10,642 nucleotides of DNA from the NCBI GenBank assembly GCA_003560935.1, contig PWJF01000048.1, forward strand, positions 1-10,642, read 5' to 3'. This DNA comes from Ignavibacteriales bacterium (GTDB taxonomy: Bacteria > Bacteroidota > Ignavibacteria > T3Sed10-11). Positions 1 through 7,889 of the stretch are shown one piece after another (position 1 is the stretch's first letter; each line of letters starts with the position of its first letter). The position numbers and the translations under genes were made by a program. The notes under the pieces were generated by a model. The model saw only the letters and a program-made list of their open reading frames with translations, was not told where the DNA came from and did not search any database.

Positions 1-1
1 A

Positions 2-64
2 GAGTTCGGTTACAGGCTGGCGGTTCACCTTTACCTGTATCGGATTTACACCGATTGGAAGTAG
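2..64 (+). CDS. Possible 3' end of an upstream gene (partial)
   Basis: An open frame enters from the left edge and ends at a TAG at 62-64, giving 20 residues that finish in IYTDWK. The peptide alternates hydrophobic and polar residues and is rich in Tyr, Leu and Arg, as in the last strand of an outer-membrane beta-barrel. That would suit the C-terminus of an outer-membrane protein, but so short a piece cannot be assigned. Another frame is also open to position 102, so the frame choice is inference. Confidence 0.3.
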   Translation, partial: EFGYRLAVHLYLYRIYTDWK

Positions 65-195
65 TAAGCTTGCTTGGCGCACTCATTTTATTTTTCGAAC
101 TTAAGATGTTCAGAGTGCAACATAAATCCTTTCGATATTAAAATGACTGATCGCAACTAATCCGTAAATACTCACCAAAGAAGAAAGGAAAATGT

Positions 196-2157
196 ATGAG
201 ATCGCTTGGTATAATTCTTCTCATTTCCTTACTATCATTCAATGCCTCCGCCCAAGATCAACAGACGGAATTGACAATTCTGCATATGAATGATATACAT
301 TCACACCTTTTGCCCTATCCGTACGCTGAAGGGCAGGCGCAGTTCGGCGGTATTGCTAAGGCCGCAACACTTATCAATCAAATTCGATTAACAAATCCGA
401 ACACGCTTGTCCTCAACGCCGGTGATTTACTGGTCGGGGATTTTATGTATGCTGCCGCATACGACTATCCGGACACACCAATCGTTGGCTATGCAGAATT
501 TTTTGTCACGAACATGATGGGATTCGATGCTTTCGCGCTTGGTAATCACGAATTTGATGTCGGTCCTGACTTGCTCTATGCCGTCTTAAGTCATGAGAAT
601 ATACAGGATGACCTTCCCCCGATACTTTGCGCAAACATACAAAACCTTGAAGATCATGCAGGTCTTGCAAGCATTGTTCGCCCGGACACAATCATAGAAA
701 AAGCCGGTTTACAGATCGGGATCATTGGATTCGTGACAGAAGAGACAAACGCTATCGCAAACCCTCAACCATTGGTTGTGGATACGCTATGGCACGGTAA
801 TCCCACACAACCGGAAACACTCGCACCAAAAACGAAATACCAGGATATGATCGATGATCTTCGTGCGCGCGGTGCGGATATTGTGATAGCACTCACACAC
901 CTTGGTCATCAACGAGAGTTTCTGTTATCACAATTATATACCGGCATCGATATCATCATCGGCGGACATAGTCACAGTACTATCCAGACCGTTCTTGAAG
1001 GTCCGCTCGGTAATCAGATTCCCTATGCAAGAGCCGGTGCATATACCGAGCATCTTGCGGAGTTGACTGTCACGATTGAGAACAATCAGGTAACCGATTA
1101 TATATTTGAACTACACGAAATCTTCGATGCTCCGGTTGCCGATCCAATTGTCGAAGAATGGGTACAGAATTTTAAGGACATGGTCGAAGCAGAATGGCCG
1201 GGAGTCTATTCGGATGTCTTGGGTGAGGTCCCCTTTTATATGGACGGACGCGGAGATATCGATGGTTACGTTGACAAAGAAGAAACCAATCTGGGTAACC
1301 TGATCACGGATGCTATGCGTCAGAAACTTGAAACCCATGTCGCGATTGAGGCGGCAGGAGTAATTCGCCAATCGTTGCTGGAAGGCGGTGCAACACCCGC
1401 GGATATTTACCGTGTGCTCAGCATGGGCTTCAATCCTTTAGAGAATGTCATTGGATTGCGATTAATGATTGCCGATGTCCATGCAATTGCTCTTGCCGGA
1501 GCACTTGAATTTTCGGTCGCAAATCTCGGAACAACTTTTTTCTTCCAGGTTTCGGGAATTTCTTTTGAGTACAACTCAGATCTTCCACCGGGAGAACGTG
1601 TAGACACGGAAAGTATACTCATTAACGGAGAACCGATTAATTGGGGAGCTACCTATTCAGTCGCCATAAACGAGTATGTTGCTATGTTCGGTATAGCACT
1701 CGAATTCATAACAGAACAAGATCTCACACCGACTGGATATGTCCAATATGAAGTAGTGAGAGATTATATCGATACGGTGGACATCACACAATATGAAGAG
1801 CTGCAGGGCAGGATCGTCGACACTGCAGAGCCTGTCAGCGTGCCAATTTCTGATGCAATCCCCGCATCTATTGAACTGAAACAGAATTATCCAAACCCCT
1901 TCAATCCCGCCACGACAATTCGGTATCATCTTGACACACAATCGTTTGTAACACTGGAGATATATACCATACTCGGTCAGAAAGTTACAACACTTGTCAA
2001 CGATGAAATACAAGCGGGTATTCATCAAGTCGAGTTCGATTCGGGGAATGTCCGGGGGCGCAGTCTCTCCAGCGGTGTTTACATTTACCGTTTGACCATT
2101 ACAAATGACGAAGCGGGAACGGTATCGAAAGTACGACGTATGGTACTAATGAAATAA
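196..2157 (+). CDS. Secreted 5'-nucleotidase-family metallophosphoesterase with type IX secretion sorting domain
   Basis: The 653-residue protein starts with a signal peptide (about 1-19, hydrophobic LGIILLISLLSF, cleavage after ASA). A calcineurin-like phosphoesterase domain follows (about 25-300). Its two-metal ligands are visible: D33 and H35 in NDIH, D77 in NAGD, N117 and H118 in GNHE, H235 in THLG, and H258 and H260 in GGHSH. A 5'-nucleotidase C-terminal domain (about 338-540) includes ETNLGNLITDAMR. The last 90 residues hold YPNPFNP (565-571), LGQKVTTLVN and SGVYIYRL, the standard type IX sorting domain, so export to the cell surface or medium is expected. The likely role is release of phosphate from nucleotides or related esters outside the cell. 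The usual NGGGIR and GGDGY pocket motifs are altered (EAAGVIR at 385-391; no GGDGY), so the substrate is uncertain. The ATG follows a purine-rich AAGAAAGGAA. The gene appears monocistronic. Confidence 0.93.
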   Translation: MRSLGIILLISLLSFNASAQDQQTELTILHMNDIHSHLLPYPYAEGQAQFGGIAKAATLINQIRLTNPNTLVLNAGDLLVGDFMYAAAYDYPDTPIVGYAEFFVTNMMGFDAFALGNHEFDVGPDLLYAVLSHENIQDDLPPILCANIQNLEDHAGLASIVRPDTIIEKAGLQIGIIGFVTEETNAIANPQPLVVDTLWHGNPTQPETLAPKTKYQDMIDDLRARGADIVIALTHLGHQREFLLSQLYTGIDIIIGGHSHSTIQTVLEGPLGNQIPYARAGAYTEHLAELTVTIENNQVTDYIFELHEIFDAPVADPIVEEWVQNFKDMVEAEWPGVYSDVLGEVPFYMDGRGDIDGYVDKEETNLGNLITDAMRQKLETHVAIEAAGVIRQSLLEGGATPADIYRVLSMGFNPLENVIGLRLMIADVHAIALAGALEFSVANLGTTFFFQVSGISFEYNSDLPPGERVDTESILINGEPINWGATYSVAINEYVAMFGIALEFITEQDLTPTGYVQYEVVRDYIDTVDITQYEELQGRIVDTAEPVSVPISDAIPASIELKQNYPNPFNPATTIRYHLDTQSFVTLEIYTILGQKVTTLVNDEIQAGIHQVEFDSGNVRGRSLSSGVYIYRLTITNDEAGTVSKVRRMVLMK

Positions 2158-2185
2158 TAACTCAAATCAACATCGTATTACATAC

Positions 2186-2236
2186 AACCCGTTATCTCCG
2201 CATAATAAAAATTTATGCGGGGATGCGGGTTTATTG
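2186..2236 (+). terminator. Intrinsic terminator after the nucleotidase gene
   Basis: The arms 2186-2205 and 2213-2231 pair over 19 base pairs, including two G-U pairs, with one bulged T at 2192 and a 7-base A-rich loop (2206-2212). The core arm is CCGCATAA with its exact complement, and the outer arm is AACCCG with CGGGTT. A T-rich stretch (tttatt) follows on the plus strand. It lies 28 bases past the nucleotidase stop and separates that gene from the ABC operon. The T run is interrupted, so efficiency is uncertain, but stem length and position fit Rho-independent termination. Confidence 0.75.
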
Positions 2237-2314
2237 TACGTAAACGAAACTTACAGATCGGGAATTTCGTATATACAATGAGTTTTTGATGTACCTTGTT
2301 TTTCCCATAAGTTT

Positions 2315-2344
2315 TTGTTACTCTATGATTCAATCAAATATGAC
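2315..2344 (+). promoter_or_regulatory. Weak candidate promoter for the ABC operon
   Basis: TTGTTA (2315-2320) and TATGAC (2339-2344) are 18 bases apart, upstream of the ATPase start at 2371, in an AT-rich stretch after the terminator. Both boxes match the sigma-70 consensus only partly. A promoter is expected somewhere here because a terminator lies upstream, but the exact boxes are a guess. Confidence 0.25.
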
Positions 2345-2370
2345 AATTTAAGTGGATAATCCCCGAAATT

Positions 2371-3306
2371 ATGTACCCAGTTGAAACCCGCCAATTAACG
2401 AAAATTTATGCATCGGGATTACTGAAGCGATTCGAAGTCCGGGCGCTCGAGGAAGTCTCCATCAACGTGAGTCCTGGTGAGATTTTCGGACTTCTCGGTC
2501 CGAACGGCGCAGGAAAAACTACCTTTGTCCGTATCCTGCTCGGTATAACGCATCCGACATCCGGGACTGCCGCGGTACTCGGAGAACCGGCTACAAACTA
2601 TCGCATTAAAAAGAAAATCGGATTTCTTCCCGAAAACCATCGCTATCCGATGCATCTCACCGGCGAGGGAGTACTGCGGTATTTCGGCAGATTATCGGGA
2701 ATGGGCGGGTCTCATCTCAAGAAACGAATCGATGAACTGCTCCACATCGTCAACATGAATCAGTGGCGCAAGATGAAGATACGGAAATACTCCAAGGGAA
2801 TGCTGCAGCGTATCGGTCTTGCACAGGCATTGATTAACGATCCGGAATTAATTTTTCTCGATGAACCGACCGACGGCGTCGATCCGGTCGGCAGAAAAGA
2901 GATCCGGGATATTTTAAAACACTTACGGGACGAGGGGAAGACCATCTTTCTGAATTCACATTTACTTTCGGAAGTTGAAGTGATCTCGGATCGCGTCGCT
3001 ATCCTGAAAAATGGACGGGTTATTAAAAGCGGAACGGTCGATGAGTTTACAACAACGGCGGATGAGTATGAGATTCTATATGACGGAATCATCGACGACG
3101 ATCTGCTTGCATTAATACAGGCTATCGACGGTTCGGTACGCCTTGAAAACGGGATACTTCACGTCGCAGCGGGAAACAAGGAAAGCATTAATTCGGTGCT
3201 TGATGCACTACGCTCGCACGGCATATTTGTCAAGAGCATGTCGCAGCGCAAATCGACACTTGAAGATTCGTTCATAAATCTTATCAACGAAGAACCGAAA
3301 CAATGA
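2371..3306 (+). CDS. ABC transporter ATP-binding protein (ABC-2 exporter type)
   Basis: This 311-residue ATPase should drive export through the permease encoded next. Its motifs are Walker A GPNGAGKT (43-50), signature YSKGMLQR (140-147), Walker B LIFLDEP (160-166), a D-loop TDGVDP and the H-loop His197. The Q-loop position reads FLPE (86-89), with Glu replacing Gln, a variant I recall in ABC-2 ATPases of this kind. Residues from about 225 onward form the extra C-terminal domain common in drug, lipid or Nod-type exporters. The ATG at 2371 has no clear Shine-Dalgarno sequence, but MYPVETRQLTKIY is a normal N-terminus for the family. The stop overlaps the permease start (ATGA at 3303-3306), so translation is probably coupled. 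The substrate cannot be read from sequence. Confidence 0.93.
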   Translation: MYPVETRQLTKIYASGLLKRFEVRALEEVSINVSPGEIFGLLGPNGAGKTTFVRILLGITHPTSGTAAVLGEPATNYRIKKKIGFLPENHRYPMHLTGEGVLRYFGRLSGMGGSHLKKRIDELLHIVNMNQWRKMKIRKYSKGMLQRIGLAQALINDPELIFLDEPTDGVDPVGRKEIRDILKHLRDEGKTIFLNSHLLSEVEVISDRVAILKNGRVIKSGTVDEFTTTADEYEILYDGIIDDDLLALIQAIDGSVRLENGILHVAAGNKESINSVLDALRSHGIFVKSMSQRKSTLEDSFINLINEEPKQ

Positions 3307-4154
3307 AATTACTGACCATCGTCTGGAATACCATTTACGAGTCGATCACCCGGGTCACCCTGCTCATTTATCTTGCAATCGGTACCATTATCATGATGGT
3401 TGTGCTGTTCGGATTACGGGTTGAATATGCCGACGGCAAGCCGGAAATACTCTACCTCTTCGGTAACGAGATCCCGATCGGCGACGGGTTCATTGATCCC
3501 TCTTCGGTCATTTTTTTATTTACCATCGGCGGATCGTTGATGGGAATGATGCTTTTCGGTATGTTTGCGACCGCGGGTATTATACCTTCGTTTCTCAAAC
3601 GCGGAACGATCGATATCTATCTGTCGAAACCGATCTCGCGTCTTCATCTGTTATTTTCAAAATATCTCGGCGGGGTCTCCGCAATCGGCGCAGCGCTGCT
3701 CTATTTTTATTTCGGAATGTTTTTGATCGTCGGGTTTACGACGGGATTCTGGAATGCCTCGGTGATGTATGTCTGGGTGCTCAGTGTATTGTTATTTGCA
3801 ACCGTCTATGCATTGGCTTCATTCCTTGCGGTGATTTCCCGCAGCATCGGGGTTGTGCTTATATTTGTGTATTTACACCTGTTTATTTTATCGGATATTA
3901 TCGTAAAGTATGAAACTATTCCGCTGCCGTTTCTCCAAACAAAAACCGCCGAGGTTATAATTACCGTCCTGCATTACGGACTTCCGCAAATTCAGCCGAT
4001 GGTGCAACAACTCATGGGTATATTTGAACGGCAGACAACGACAATACAGATCATGGAAAATGGTTTCGATATGATGCCGTTTGTGTATTCATTGTTATCC
4101 GGAACATTTCTCTTTCTGCTCGCATACGTGAAATTCCGACGCACCGACTACTAA
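3303..4154 (+). CDS. ABC-2 type transporter permease
   Basis: This 283-residue integral membrane protein has about six hydrophobic helices (near 17-38, 67-94, 122-147, 153-178, 181-201 and 256-276). A cytoplasmic segment reads FLKRGTIDIYLSKPISR (97-113), which resembles the conserved 'LxKPISR' loop of ABC-2 permeases paired with single-domain ATPases. It ends in KFRRTDY, also usual for this group. One ATPase and one permease suggest a dimeric exporter in the inner membrane; cargo is unknown. Its ATG sits inside the ATPase stop (ATGA). Its TAA at 4152-4154 overlaps the stop of the convergent dehydrogenase gene, leaving no intergenic space for a terminator. Confidence 0.9.
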   Translation: MKLLTIVWNTIYESITRVTLLIYLAIGTIIMMVVLFGLRVEYADGKPEILYLFGNEIPIGDGFIDPSSVIFLFTIGGSLMGMMLFGMFATAGIIPSFLKRGTIDIYLSKPISRLHLLFSKYLGGVSAIGAALLYFYFGMFLIVGFTTGFWNASVMYVWVLSVLLFATVYALASFLAVISRSIGVVLIFVYLHLFILSDIIVKYETIPLPFLQTKTAEVIITVLHYGLPQIQPMVQQLMGIFERQTTTIQIMENGFDMMPFVYSLLSGTFLFLLAYVKFRRTDY

Positions 4155-5158
4155 GATTTTATATGTTCCACCGTCACCTCGTTCTCACACTGCTCGCCTT
4201 TCTCGACTTTGCTGATGTTTGCGAGTGTAGTTTTTGCAATGCTTTTCATCGCGTCGCTTGTGAAAAATGCCTGATGCCCCGTCACGATTACATTCGGGAA
4301 CGTCAATAATCGTGAAAATACGTCATCCTGAATTACTTTGTCGGAGAGATCCTCAAAGAATAGATCACCCTCTTCTTCATATACATCGAGGCCGAGATAT
4401 CCGATCTTGCCGTCTTTAAGTGCATCGATAACATCGGGCGTATCGATAAGCGCACCCCGGCTGGTATTAATGAGCATAACCCCGTGCTTCATCATTCTGA
4501 TCGCCGCGTCGTCGATGATATGATATGTTTCCGGCATGAGCGGGCAGTGCAGTGTAATGATATCGGATTGTGAAAACATATCACGCAACGATACATACTC
4601 TACTCCTATATCAACGAGTTTCTGATTCGGGTACGGATCGTGTGCAAACAACCGGCAGCCGAACCCGTGAAGCAGTTCAGCCACACATTGACCTATCTTC
4701 CCGGTGCCGATTATACCAACCGTCTTACCGCGCATGTCAAATCCAAGTAATCCTTCAAGTGCAAAGTTACCCTCACGCACCCGCGCATATGCACGGTGAA
4801 TCTTGCGGTTCAATGCAAGCATGAGACCTACGGTATGTTCGGCAACGGCATGCGGCGAATAGGCGGGAACACGAACAACCTTTACCCCCAACTTATGCGC
4901 TGCTTTTATATCTACATTATTAAAACCGGCGCACCTGAGTGCAATCAATGTAACACCTTTTCCGGCGAGATCATCCAGAATGCTCGTATCGAGTATGTCA
5001 TTGACAAATACACACACAGCGGGGTAACCGTCGGCAAGTTTAGCGGTCTCGGCGGTTAACCGCGCCTCAAGATATGCGATATCGTGATTGTGATTTCTGT
5101 TTTCCGCCTGAAAAAAAGTTTTATCGTACCCTTTGGTACTGAACATTGCAACACGCAT
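4151..5158 (-). CDS. ldhA: D-lactate dehydrogenase (NAD-dependent, LdhA type)
   Basis: This 335-residue cytoplasmic enzyme should reduce pyruvate to D-lactate with NADH, a fermentative sink for reducing power. It closely resembles Escherichia coli LdhA (329 residues) along its whole length: MRVAMFSTKGYDK at the N-terminus, IALRCAGFNNVD (72-83), RVPAYSPHAVAEH, the nucleotide-binding GIIGTGKIG (148-156) and NTSRGALID. The catalytic triad corresponds to R234, E263 in DVYEEE and H295 in TGHQAF. The DLFFED and VIQDDVF segments are characteristic of LdhA rather than of glycerate or glyoxylate reductases. The ATG follows a GAGG Shine-Dalgarno at 7-base spacing. It lies 15 bases after the DUF547 gene, so both are probably co-transcribed. 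Confidence 0.92.
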   Translation of the reverse strand: MRVAMFSTKGYDKTFFQAENRNHNHDIAYLEARLTAETAKLADGYPAVCVFVNDILDTSILDDLAGKGVTLIALRCAGFNNVDIKAAHKLGVKVVRVPAYSPHAVAEHTVGLMLALNRKIHRAYARVREGNFALEGLLGFDMRGKTVGIIGTGKIGQCVAELLHGFGCRLFAHDPYPNQKLVDIGVEYVSLRDMFSQSDIITLHCPLMPETYHIIDDAAIRMMKHGVMLINTSRGALIDTPDVIDALKDGKIGYLGLDVYEEEGDLFFEDLSDKVIQDDVFSRLLTFPNVIVTGHQAFFTSDAMKSIAKTTLANISKVEKGEQCENEVTVEHIKS

Positions 5159-5173
5159 GTATATCCTCTATCT

Positions 5174-5974
5174 TTATCCCGATGATTTCAAGTGCCAATC
5201 GTAGGGTAAATATTTAATCGAAACTGCCGATACATCGTCTTCCAGGACTTCCCGGGTCTCGTTATCATCCACGAACTGTGCCAGATACGCAAGCCGGTCG
5301 GCTTTCTTCTTACCGAAATCACGGGCATACCATTTGAATATTTTCGAGCACGTTAAAATCCTGGTCTGTTTATCGTACACAAACTGATTACTGTTTATAA
5401 ACCGACATGAAGCGGCATCGAGTTCCTCATCTATGTTATCGGGATGATACACTGAAAGCTTCGGACATGAACGCGATCCCGAGTGCAACGCGAAATGAAT
5501 GCGGGGATCGAGTTCATTCAATGAAAAACGTATCCGGGGATCGTTCCCCCGGAACGGCGGCGAGAGAAAACGCCAGCGACGGCGATTGCGACGGAGTATA
5601 CCGTGCACAATATCGTATAAGCTGAACCGGTATCCACCGATATTATACTCGGTTGAGAAAAAGAAGTTCGGACGTTCCCATACGGTCAACTTGATCTGAA
5701 AATGCACTATCCCGTGTATTGTAAGCAGATTGTACAGATTAATCCAAAACGATTTCTGTTCATTGTGTTGTTCCATGTCCGTAAAATTGAATATTTGTAA
5801 AAGCCGCACACATTTGATGAGCGAGCTATATTCCTCACTGAGCCGGATTTTGTCATATTCCGGTGCACCGTTAGGAACATAATAGCTTTCGAGTATCCGG
5901 TCGAGAATGTTCCGTACTTCCTGGACGGTCTTGGGAGACTCGTTTACAACCAGCGTGCCGTCATTCAGTATCAT
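5174..5974 (-). CDS. DUF547 domain protein
   Basis: This protein of about 266 residues belongs to the DUF547 family (PF04784), whose biochemical role is unknown to me. Family landmarks counted from the ATG at 5974 are FWINLYN (76-82), YNIGG (110-114), HGILR (124-128), GNDPR, DPRIHFALHSGSRSCP (156-171) and SKIFKWY (210-216). The conserved His, Ser and Cys of HFALHSGSRSCP look like an active-site patch, but that is inference. No signal peptide or membrane helix is evident, so it is probably cytoplasmic. A TTG at 6016 would add 14 residues. I prefer the ATG because a candidate promoter at 6023-6051 would start transcription near 6016. Neither start has a good Shine-Dalgarno. It is followed after 15 bases by ldhA. 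Confidence 0.85.
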   Translation of the reverse strand: MILNDGTLVVNESPKTVQEVRNILDRILESYYVPNGAPEYDKIRLSEEYSSLIKCVRLLQIFNFTDMEQHNEQKSFWINLYNLLTIHGIVHFQIKLTVWERPNFFFSTEYNIGGYRFSLYDIVHGILRRNRRRWRFLSPPFRGNDPRIRFSLNELDPRIHFALHSGSRSCPKLSVYHPDNIDEELDAASCRFINSNQFVYDKQTRILTCSKIFKWYARDFGKKKADRLAYLAQFVDDNETREVLEDDVSAVSIKYLPYDWHLKSSG

Positions 5975-6022
5975 AATACCATTTTTGTGAATAAATGCGG
6001 TGTGATGATATAACAATATATT

Positions 6023-6051
6023 AATATCGTAAAGTTTCTGTAATTGTGCAA
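6023..6051 (-). promoter_or_regulatory. Candidate promoter for the DUF547-ldhA operon
   Basis: Read on the minus strand, TTGCAC (6051-6046) and GATATT (6028-6023) are separated by 17 bases, which places transcription start near 6016. The -35 box overlaps the -35 box of the divergent plus-strand promoter within TTGTGCAA. The box matches are partial. Confidence 0.35.
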
Positions 6052-6072
6052 AACTTCACATTCTCTTATATT
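6044..6072 (+). promoter_or_regulatory. Candidate promoter for the 569-residue Rossmann protein
   Basis: TTGTGC (6044-6049) and TATATT (6067-6072) are 17 bases apart, an optimal sigma-70 spacing, and lead to a start near 6080 and a short leader before the ATG at 6127. An alternative is the TATCTTTG at 6078-6085, which fits the Bacteroidota -7 consensus TAnnTTTG, although no good -33 box is visible for it. Confidence 0.45.
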
Positions 6073-6126
6073 TTTTGTATCTTTGTAATGAACCTTCCAT
6101 CATAAACCAACCGAGAGAAAGAATGT

Positions 6127-7836
6127 ATGGATATCAAAAATAAAACAGTTCTGGTACTCGGCGGCTGGGGTCTCGTTGGCTCCTCCGTCATCCGAAAAAT
6201 AATGCACGAAAAACCCAAACAAATTATCGTAACGTCATTACGTAAAAATGAAGCCGACGAAGCGGTCGCGGAACTTCGGAAAGAATTTCCGAATGCCGGT
6301 AAAGGTTTTTTCGTTCCGTGGTGGGGCAATATCTTCGTCCGGAACGAATATAAAGACCTTCCGCGTGATGAGATCCTCGGCGATGAACAGCGCAGGCTCG
6401 GTATGATCAGCGATATTATAGACGATCTAAAGGACGATCTGTTTCATCGATCGACGATCTATCATCTGTTTAAAAAACATAAACCCGATATTGTTATAGA
6501 TTGCATCAACTCCGCAACTGCTATTGCGTATCAGGATATTTTTCAGAGTTCCCGCAATGTCGTTCAGAATATTTCAAAAGCCCGTGAATCGGGCAACCCG
6601 GATTCTCTCATCGAAGCATCCGAACGGCTCCTGTGCACGTTATATATGCCGCAGCTCATCAGACATATACAGATCCTGTATCGTGCCTTCAAGGAATTCA
6701 AGACAATAATTTATATGAAGATCGGCACAAGCGGTTCCGGCGGGATGGGATTCAACATTCCGTACACGCATAGCGAGGAGCGTCCGTCACAGGTGCTGCT
6801 CGGCAAAACTGCCGTTGCCGGCGCGCATACATTACTGCTTTTCATGTTAGGAAGAACTCCCGAGAGTGCGATAATCAAAGAAATAAAACCGACGGCCGCG
6901 ATCGCCTGGAAGAAAATCGATTACGGGGAGATAAGCAAGCGCGGGAATCCCATTATGCTTGTCGATTGTCCTCCCGAAAAAGGTATCCAGTTGAAAGGAA
7001 ATCTCGTTTTAAAGGGAAAAGAATACGGCGAGAAACTCAACGGTATATTAAAAAATGTTTACATCGATACGGGCGAGAACGGAACGTTTTCGCTCGGCGA
7101 GTTTGAAGCGATCTCCACTCCGGGACAGATGGAATTTGTCACACCCGAAGAGATCGCCGATGCCGTCATTTACGAGATCCGCGGCGGTAACACCGGCTAT
7201 GATGTGATCAATTCGCTCGATAATTACGTTCTTCCGCCGACGTACCGTGCAGGATATATGTTCGAACAGGCAATGGTCAGGTTGTCGGAGCTTGAAAAGA
7301 AACATAACACACAAAGTGTTGCATTTGAGATACTCGGACCTCCGCGGCTATCTAAACTGCTGTACGAAGCACATCTCCTGCGCCTGGTTGCCGGCGGTAT
7401 GAAGAACGTGGTAAAAGCATCCGCTAAAGATTTAAGCTCGGAGATAGTAGCGCTGATCAAAAACGATAAAGACCTTCGCAGTGCGATCATATCGATCGGA
7501 CTCCCTATTCTGATGCCCGACGGGAAAACGATCCTCCGGGGAAGCGAAATAAAAATACCGCCTTTCCGGGGTGAAAGCGAGCTCCCGATCAACAAGGAAA
7601 ACGTCGAAGCATGGACAAAAGACGGCTGGGTCGACCTGCGTGTCTCGAACTTCGAGGCGTGGAAGAAACGATTCAAGACCATTATGGATTATGTAAAACA
7701 GATACCGCCGAACGATACATCTTCACGTTACTTACGAAACGAGCAGTACTGGGATTATTTCGAGAAGATAAATCCGGGCAAGATCGTGGGATGGATATTT
7801 ACCGAAGAAGAGAAGGGTTTGAGGATGAAGGGGTGA
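6127..7836 (+). CDS. Large Rossmann-fold (SDR-like) protein of unknown function
   Basis: This 569-residue protein opens with a dinucleotide-binding fold: beta strand KTVLVLGG and glycine motif GGWGLVG (12-18), then a helix, as in atypical or extended short-chain dehydrogenases. DIVIDCINSAT (121-131) fits the strand that contacts the cofactor. KIGTSGSGGMGFN (198-210) fits the catalytic-serine strand, and VLLGKTAVAGAH (223-234) resembles the YxxxK helix, but Val223 stands where the catalytic Tyr is expected while Lys227 is kept. The region after about 260, more than 300 residues, matches no domain I recognise; it includes TPEEIADAVIYEI (339-351) and a Trp- and Lys-rich C-terminus. No signal peptide or membrane segment is seen. 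The ATG follows GAGAGAAAG. The gene is monocistronic between divergent and convergent neighbours. Cofactor binding is likely; the reaction is unknown. Confidence 0.85.
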   Translation: MDIKNKTVLVLGGWGLVGSSVIRKIMHEKPKQIIVTSLRKNEADEAVAELRKEFPNAGKGFFVPWWGNIFVRNEYKDLPRDEILGDEQRRLGMISDIIDDLKDDLFHRSTIYHLFKKHKPDIVIDCINSATAIAYQDIFQSSRNVVQNISKARESGNPDSLIEASERLLCTLYMPQLIRHIQILYRAFKEFKTIIYMKIGTSGSGGMGFNIPYTHSEERPSQVLLGKTAVAGAHTLLLFMLGRTPESAIIKEIKPTAAIAWKKIDYGEISKRGNPIMLVDCPPEKGIQLKGNLVLKGKEYGEKLNGILKNVYIDTGENGTFSLGEFEAISTPGQMEFVTPEEIADAVIYEIRGGNTGYDVINSLDNYVLPPTYRAGYMFEQAMVRLSELEKKHNTQSVAFEILGPPRLSKLLYEAHLLRLVAGGMKNVVKASAKDLSSEIVALIKNDKDLRSAIISIGLPILMPDGKTILRGSEIKIPPFRGESELPINKENVEAWTKDGWVDLRVSNFEAWKKRFKTIMDYVKQIPPNDTSSRYLRNEQYWDYFEKINPGKIVGWIFTEEEKGLRMKG

Positions 7837-7861
7837 TCGTTCGGGTTTGGGCGATCGGTAA

Positions 7862-7889
7862 GTAGAGGCGGTTCGCGAACCGCCTCTAC
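7862..7889. repeat. Perfect 28-bp palindromic intergenic repeat
   Basis: The half-site GTAGAGGCGGTTCG is followed immediately by its exact reverse complement, giving a 14-bp stem with no spacer. It lies in the gap between two convergent genes and overlaps the last bases of the Nudix gene, providing its TAG stop (7888-7886). I recall GC-rich palindromes of this form as dispersed intergenic repeats in many environmental bacteria. There is no T run on either side, so it is not a classic terminator, although a hairpin here could slow polymerase from both directions or protect mRNA 3' ends. Confidence 0.85.

Noticed and set aside
79..118. Inverted repeat GCACTC and GAGTGC before the nucleotidase gene
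   Set aside because: Six base pairs across a 28-base loop with no T run downstream; this is expected by chance and too weak for a terminator.
192..198. ATGTATG at the start of the nucleotidase gene, repeated at 6123-6129 in the Rossmann protein gene
   Set aside because: The upstream ATG is out of frame in both and the second one opens only a six-codon frame. Two cases are too few to claim a leader-peptide pattern.
5533..5553. Inverted repeat TCCGGGGA / TCCCCCGGA
   Set aside because: It lies within the conserved coding region of the DUF547 gene (PPFRGNDPR) and is explained by the protein sequence.
6421..6460. Three copies of GACGATCT
   Set aside because: They fall inside the Rossmann protein gene, two encoding Asp-Asp-Leu and one in another frame; spacing is irregular and no structure is implied.
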